Of a DNA stretch of 6,431 nt, positions 5,491 to 6,431 are shown piece after piece. The DNA lies in contig CABUKW010000158.1 of assembly GCA_902492275.1 (NCBI GenBank), positions 1-6,431 of the forward strand, in the 5' to 3' direction. A program made the position numbers and the translations under genes. The notes under the pieces were generated by a model, which searched no databases, was not told where the DNA came from, and was given only the letters and a program-made list of their open reading frames with translations. Position 1 is the stretch's first letter; every line of letters starts with the position of its first letter. Source of the DNA: an uncultured Peptococcaceae bacterium. GTDB taxonomy: Bacteria > Bacillota > Peptococcia > Peptococcales > Peptococcaceae.

Positions 5491-6289
5491 CCCGCGCACC
5501 TCCATCCAACTGTTCGGCAGTCATGGTGCTGATGGCGTCCAATAAGCCGGTGCGGAAGGTCAGCGTTCCGCAGCCCGGCTGATAAGCCAACTCACCGGCC
5601 AGTCCCATCTCGGCCACAGCCGCCACGCAGGCGTCAAAGGGCTGCTCCGGATTGGCGGCCAGATAAGCGCCCAGCAGACAAGTCAGCATACAGCCGCTGC
5701 CGGTAATACGGGACATCATGGCATGTCCGTTGGAAACCAGACAGCTTTCCTCGCCGTCGGTCAGCAAATCCTGCTTGCCGGTAATGATAATCACCGCGCC
5801 GGTTTCCTTGGCCAGGGTGCGGGCAAATTGCAGCACATCAGGCAGCGTTTGGGCGTTCACTTCATCGGCAACGTCGGCGTCCACCCCTTTGGTCGTACCT
5901 GTGCCCAAGGCCACCGTTTTAATTTCTGAAATGTTTCCGCGGATCGCTGTAAATTTCACTTCTTTCAATAGCTGAAATACCGTATCGGTACGCAGCGCCG
6001 AAGCCCCTGCGCCCACCGGATCCAAAATCACCGGATGTCCCAAAGCGTTAGCCTTTTTGCCTGCCTTGATCATGGCGGCAATGGTGCGCTCATTCAAAGT
6101 GCCGATATTGATGACCAAACCGTTGCAAATGGAGGTAATATCCTCCACTTCCCGCCCGTCGTCGGCCATAATCGGCGAAGCGCCGCAGGCCAACACTATG
6201 TTGGCACAGTCATTTACTGTTACATAATTGGTGATGCAATGCACCAGCGGCTTTTGCTGCTGCACCTGTTGCAAATAGGAAGAAAACAT
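5477..6289 (-). CDS. thiM: Hydroxyethylthiazole kinase
   Basis: Phosphorylates 4-methyl-5-(2-hydroxyethyl)thiazole with ATP, salvaging the thiazole half of thiamine; a ribokinase-like cytosolic enzyme that usually forms trimers. Its 270 aa match the family length. Visible motifs are VHCITNYVTVNDCAN (16-30), GASPIMADD (36-44), DPVGAGAS (90-97), RGNISEI (117-123), IITG (168-171) and TGSGCM (196-201), with Cys200 at the conserved active-site position. The ATG at 6289 is well supported: GAGGTGAT (6303-6296) lies 6 bases upstream. It is the first gene of a two-gene operon with thiE, whose start lies inside its last codons. thiD, commonly linked, is absent here and must lie elsewhere if the route works. 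Expression is likely from the extended -10 promoter just upstream; no TPP riboswitch fits in the leader. Confidence 0.95.
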   Translation of the reverse strand: MFSSYLQQVQQQKPLVHCITNYVTVNDCANIVLACGASPIMADDGREVEDITSICNGLVINIGTLNERTIAAMIKAGKKANALGHPVILDPVGAGASALRTDTVFQLLKEVKFTAIRGNISEIKTVALGTGTTKGVDADVADEVNAQTLPDVLQFARTLAKETGAVIIITGKQDLLTDGEESCLVSNGHAMMSRITGSGCMLTCLLGAYLAANPEQPFDACVAAVAEMGLAGELAYQPGCGTLTFRTGLLDAISTMTAEQLDGGARVEYL

Positions 6290-6295
6290 GCTTCT

Positions 6296-6303
6296 ATCAC
6301 CTC
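6296..6303 (-). promoter_or_regulatory. Strong ribosome binding site of thiM
   Basis: GAGGTGAT on the minus strand, 6 bases before the thiM ATG, matches the 16S rRNA 3' end closely and fixes the start codon. Confidence 0.85.
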
Positions 6304-6319
6304 ATTGTCATTTTTTGTT

Positions 6320-6348
6320 ATTGTATCATAGATTGGCTGCTGCCGCAA
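6320..6348 (-). promoter_or_regulatory. Promoter of the thiM-thiE operon
   Basis: On the minus strand TTGCGG (6348-6343) is separated by 17 bases from TACAAT (6325-6320), which is preceded by TGA, an extended -10 motif. The bases just upstream of the -35 (6349-6366) are A-rich on this strand, resembling an UP element. Transcription would start near 6313, leaving a leader of about 24 bases. Confidence 0.7.
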
Positions 6349-6378
6349 TGTTTTCGATTTTTTTGCTATCTATCGGTT

Positions 6379-6431
6379 CTTTTTGCTACACTTTGCAGTT
6401 TTTCTTTTTGCTACACTTTGCAGTTTTTCTT
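6379..6431. repeat. 25-bp tandem repeat upstream of the thiM promoter
   Basis: Two exact copies of a 25-bp unit (6379-6403 and 6404-6428) lie head to tail, and a third begins at 6429 and leaves the window. Each unit contains TTTTTGCTACACTTTGCAG and a T-run. A degenerate partial copy (TTTTTTGCTATC, about 6359-6370) lies closer to the promoter, offset by 20 bases. On the thiM coding strand the units are A-tract rich and begin about 30 bases upstream of the -35. The true copy number and what lies beyond are not visible. Confidence 0.9.

Overview
The window looks like chromosomal DNA of a low-to-mid GC Bacillota (Firmicutes) bacterium. The Shine-Dalgarno sequences are strong and purine-rich, intrinsic terminators are common, there is a lipoprotein amino-acid-binding protein, and there is a Bacillus-type parS palindrome. 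A Negativicutes or clostridial host is a guess from overall feel; no rRNA or other taxonomic marker is present. I see no transposase, phage gene, tRNA, rRNA or CRISPR array.

Layout. Positions 1-80 hold the end of an upstream plus-strand unit, marked by an intrinsic terminator. Positions 81-336 are a leader with a likely extended -10 promoter. Positions 337-2852 on the plus strand are a three-gene polar amino-acid ABC importer: lipoprotein binding protein, membrane permease, ATPase. A long hairpin followed by a second promoter separates the binding protein from the other two genes. At 2897-2983 two terminators lie back to back, one per strand, where this operon meets a minus-strand gene (3011-4351). 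That gene encodes an orphan AAA_14/DUF4143 ATPase with a PD-(D/E)XK-like C-terminal motif. Positions 4352-4842 are a noncoding block of nearly 500 bases rich in hairpins and centred on a perfect 16-bp parS site. Positions 4843-6289 on the minus strand are a two-gene thiamine salvage operon, thiM then thiE, translationally coupled. Positions 6290-6431 hold its promoter and, upstream, a 25-bp tandem repeat that runs off the end of the window.

How the genes work together. The importer genes should form one complex: the binding protein captures an amino acid outside the membrane, the permease dimer forms the channel and the ATPase dimer drives it. The hairpin and internal promoter may allow more binding protein than membrane complex to be made. 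ThiM phosphorylates hydroxyethylthiazole, and ThiE joins that phosphate to HMP-pyrophosphate to give thiamine phosphate. thiD, which makes HMP-PP, is not in the window.

Most notable points: the parS site, which suggests (but does not prove) an origin-proximal position; the thiM promoter, whose leader is far too short for the TPP riboswitch usually expected for thiamine genes and which instead has tandem repeats upstream of the -35; and a thiE start that appears to be a TTG rather than the first ATG. I found no convincing new multi-gene system.
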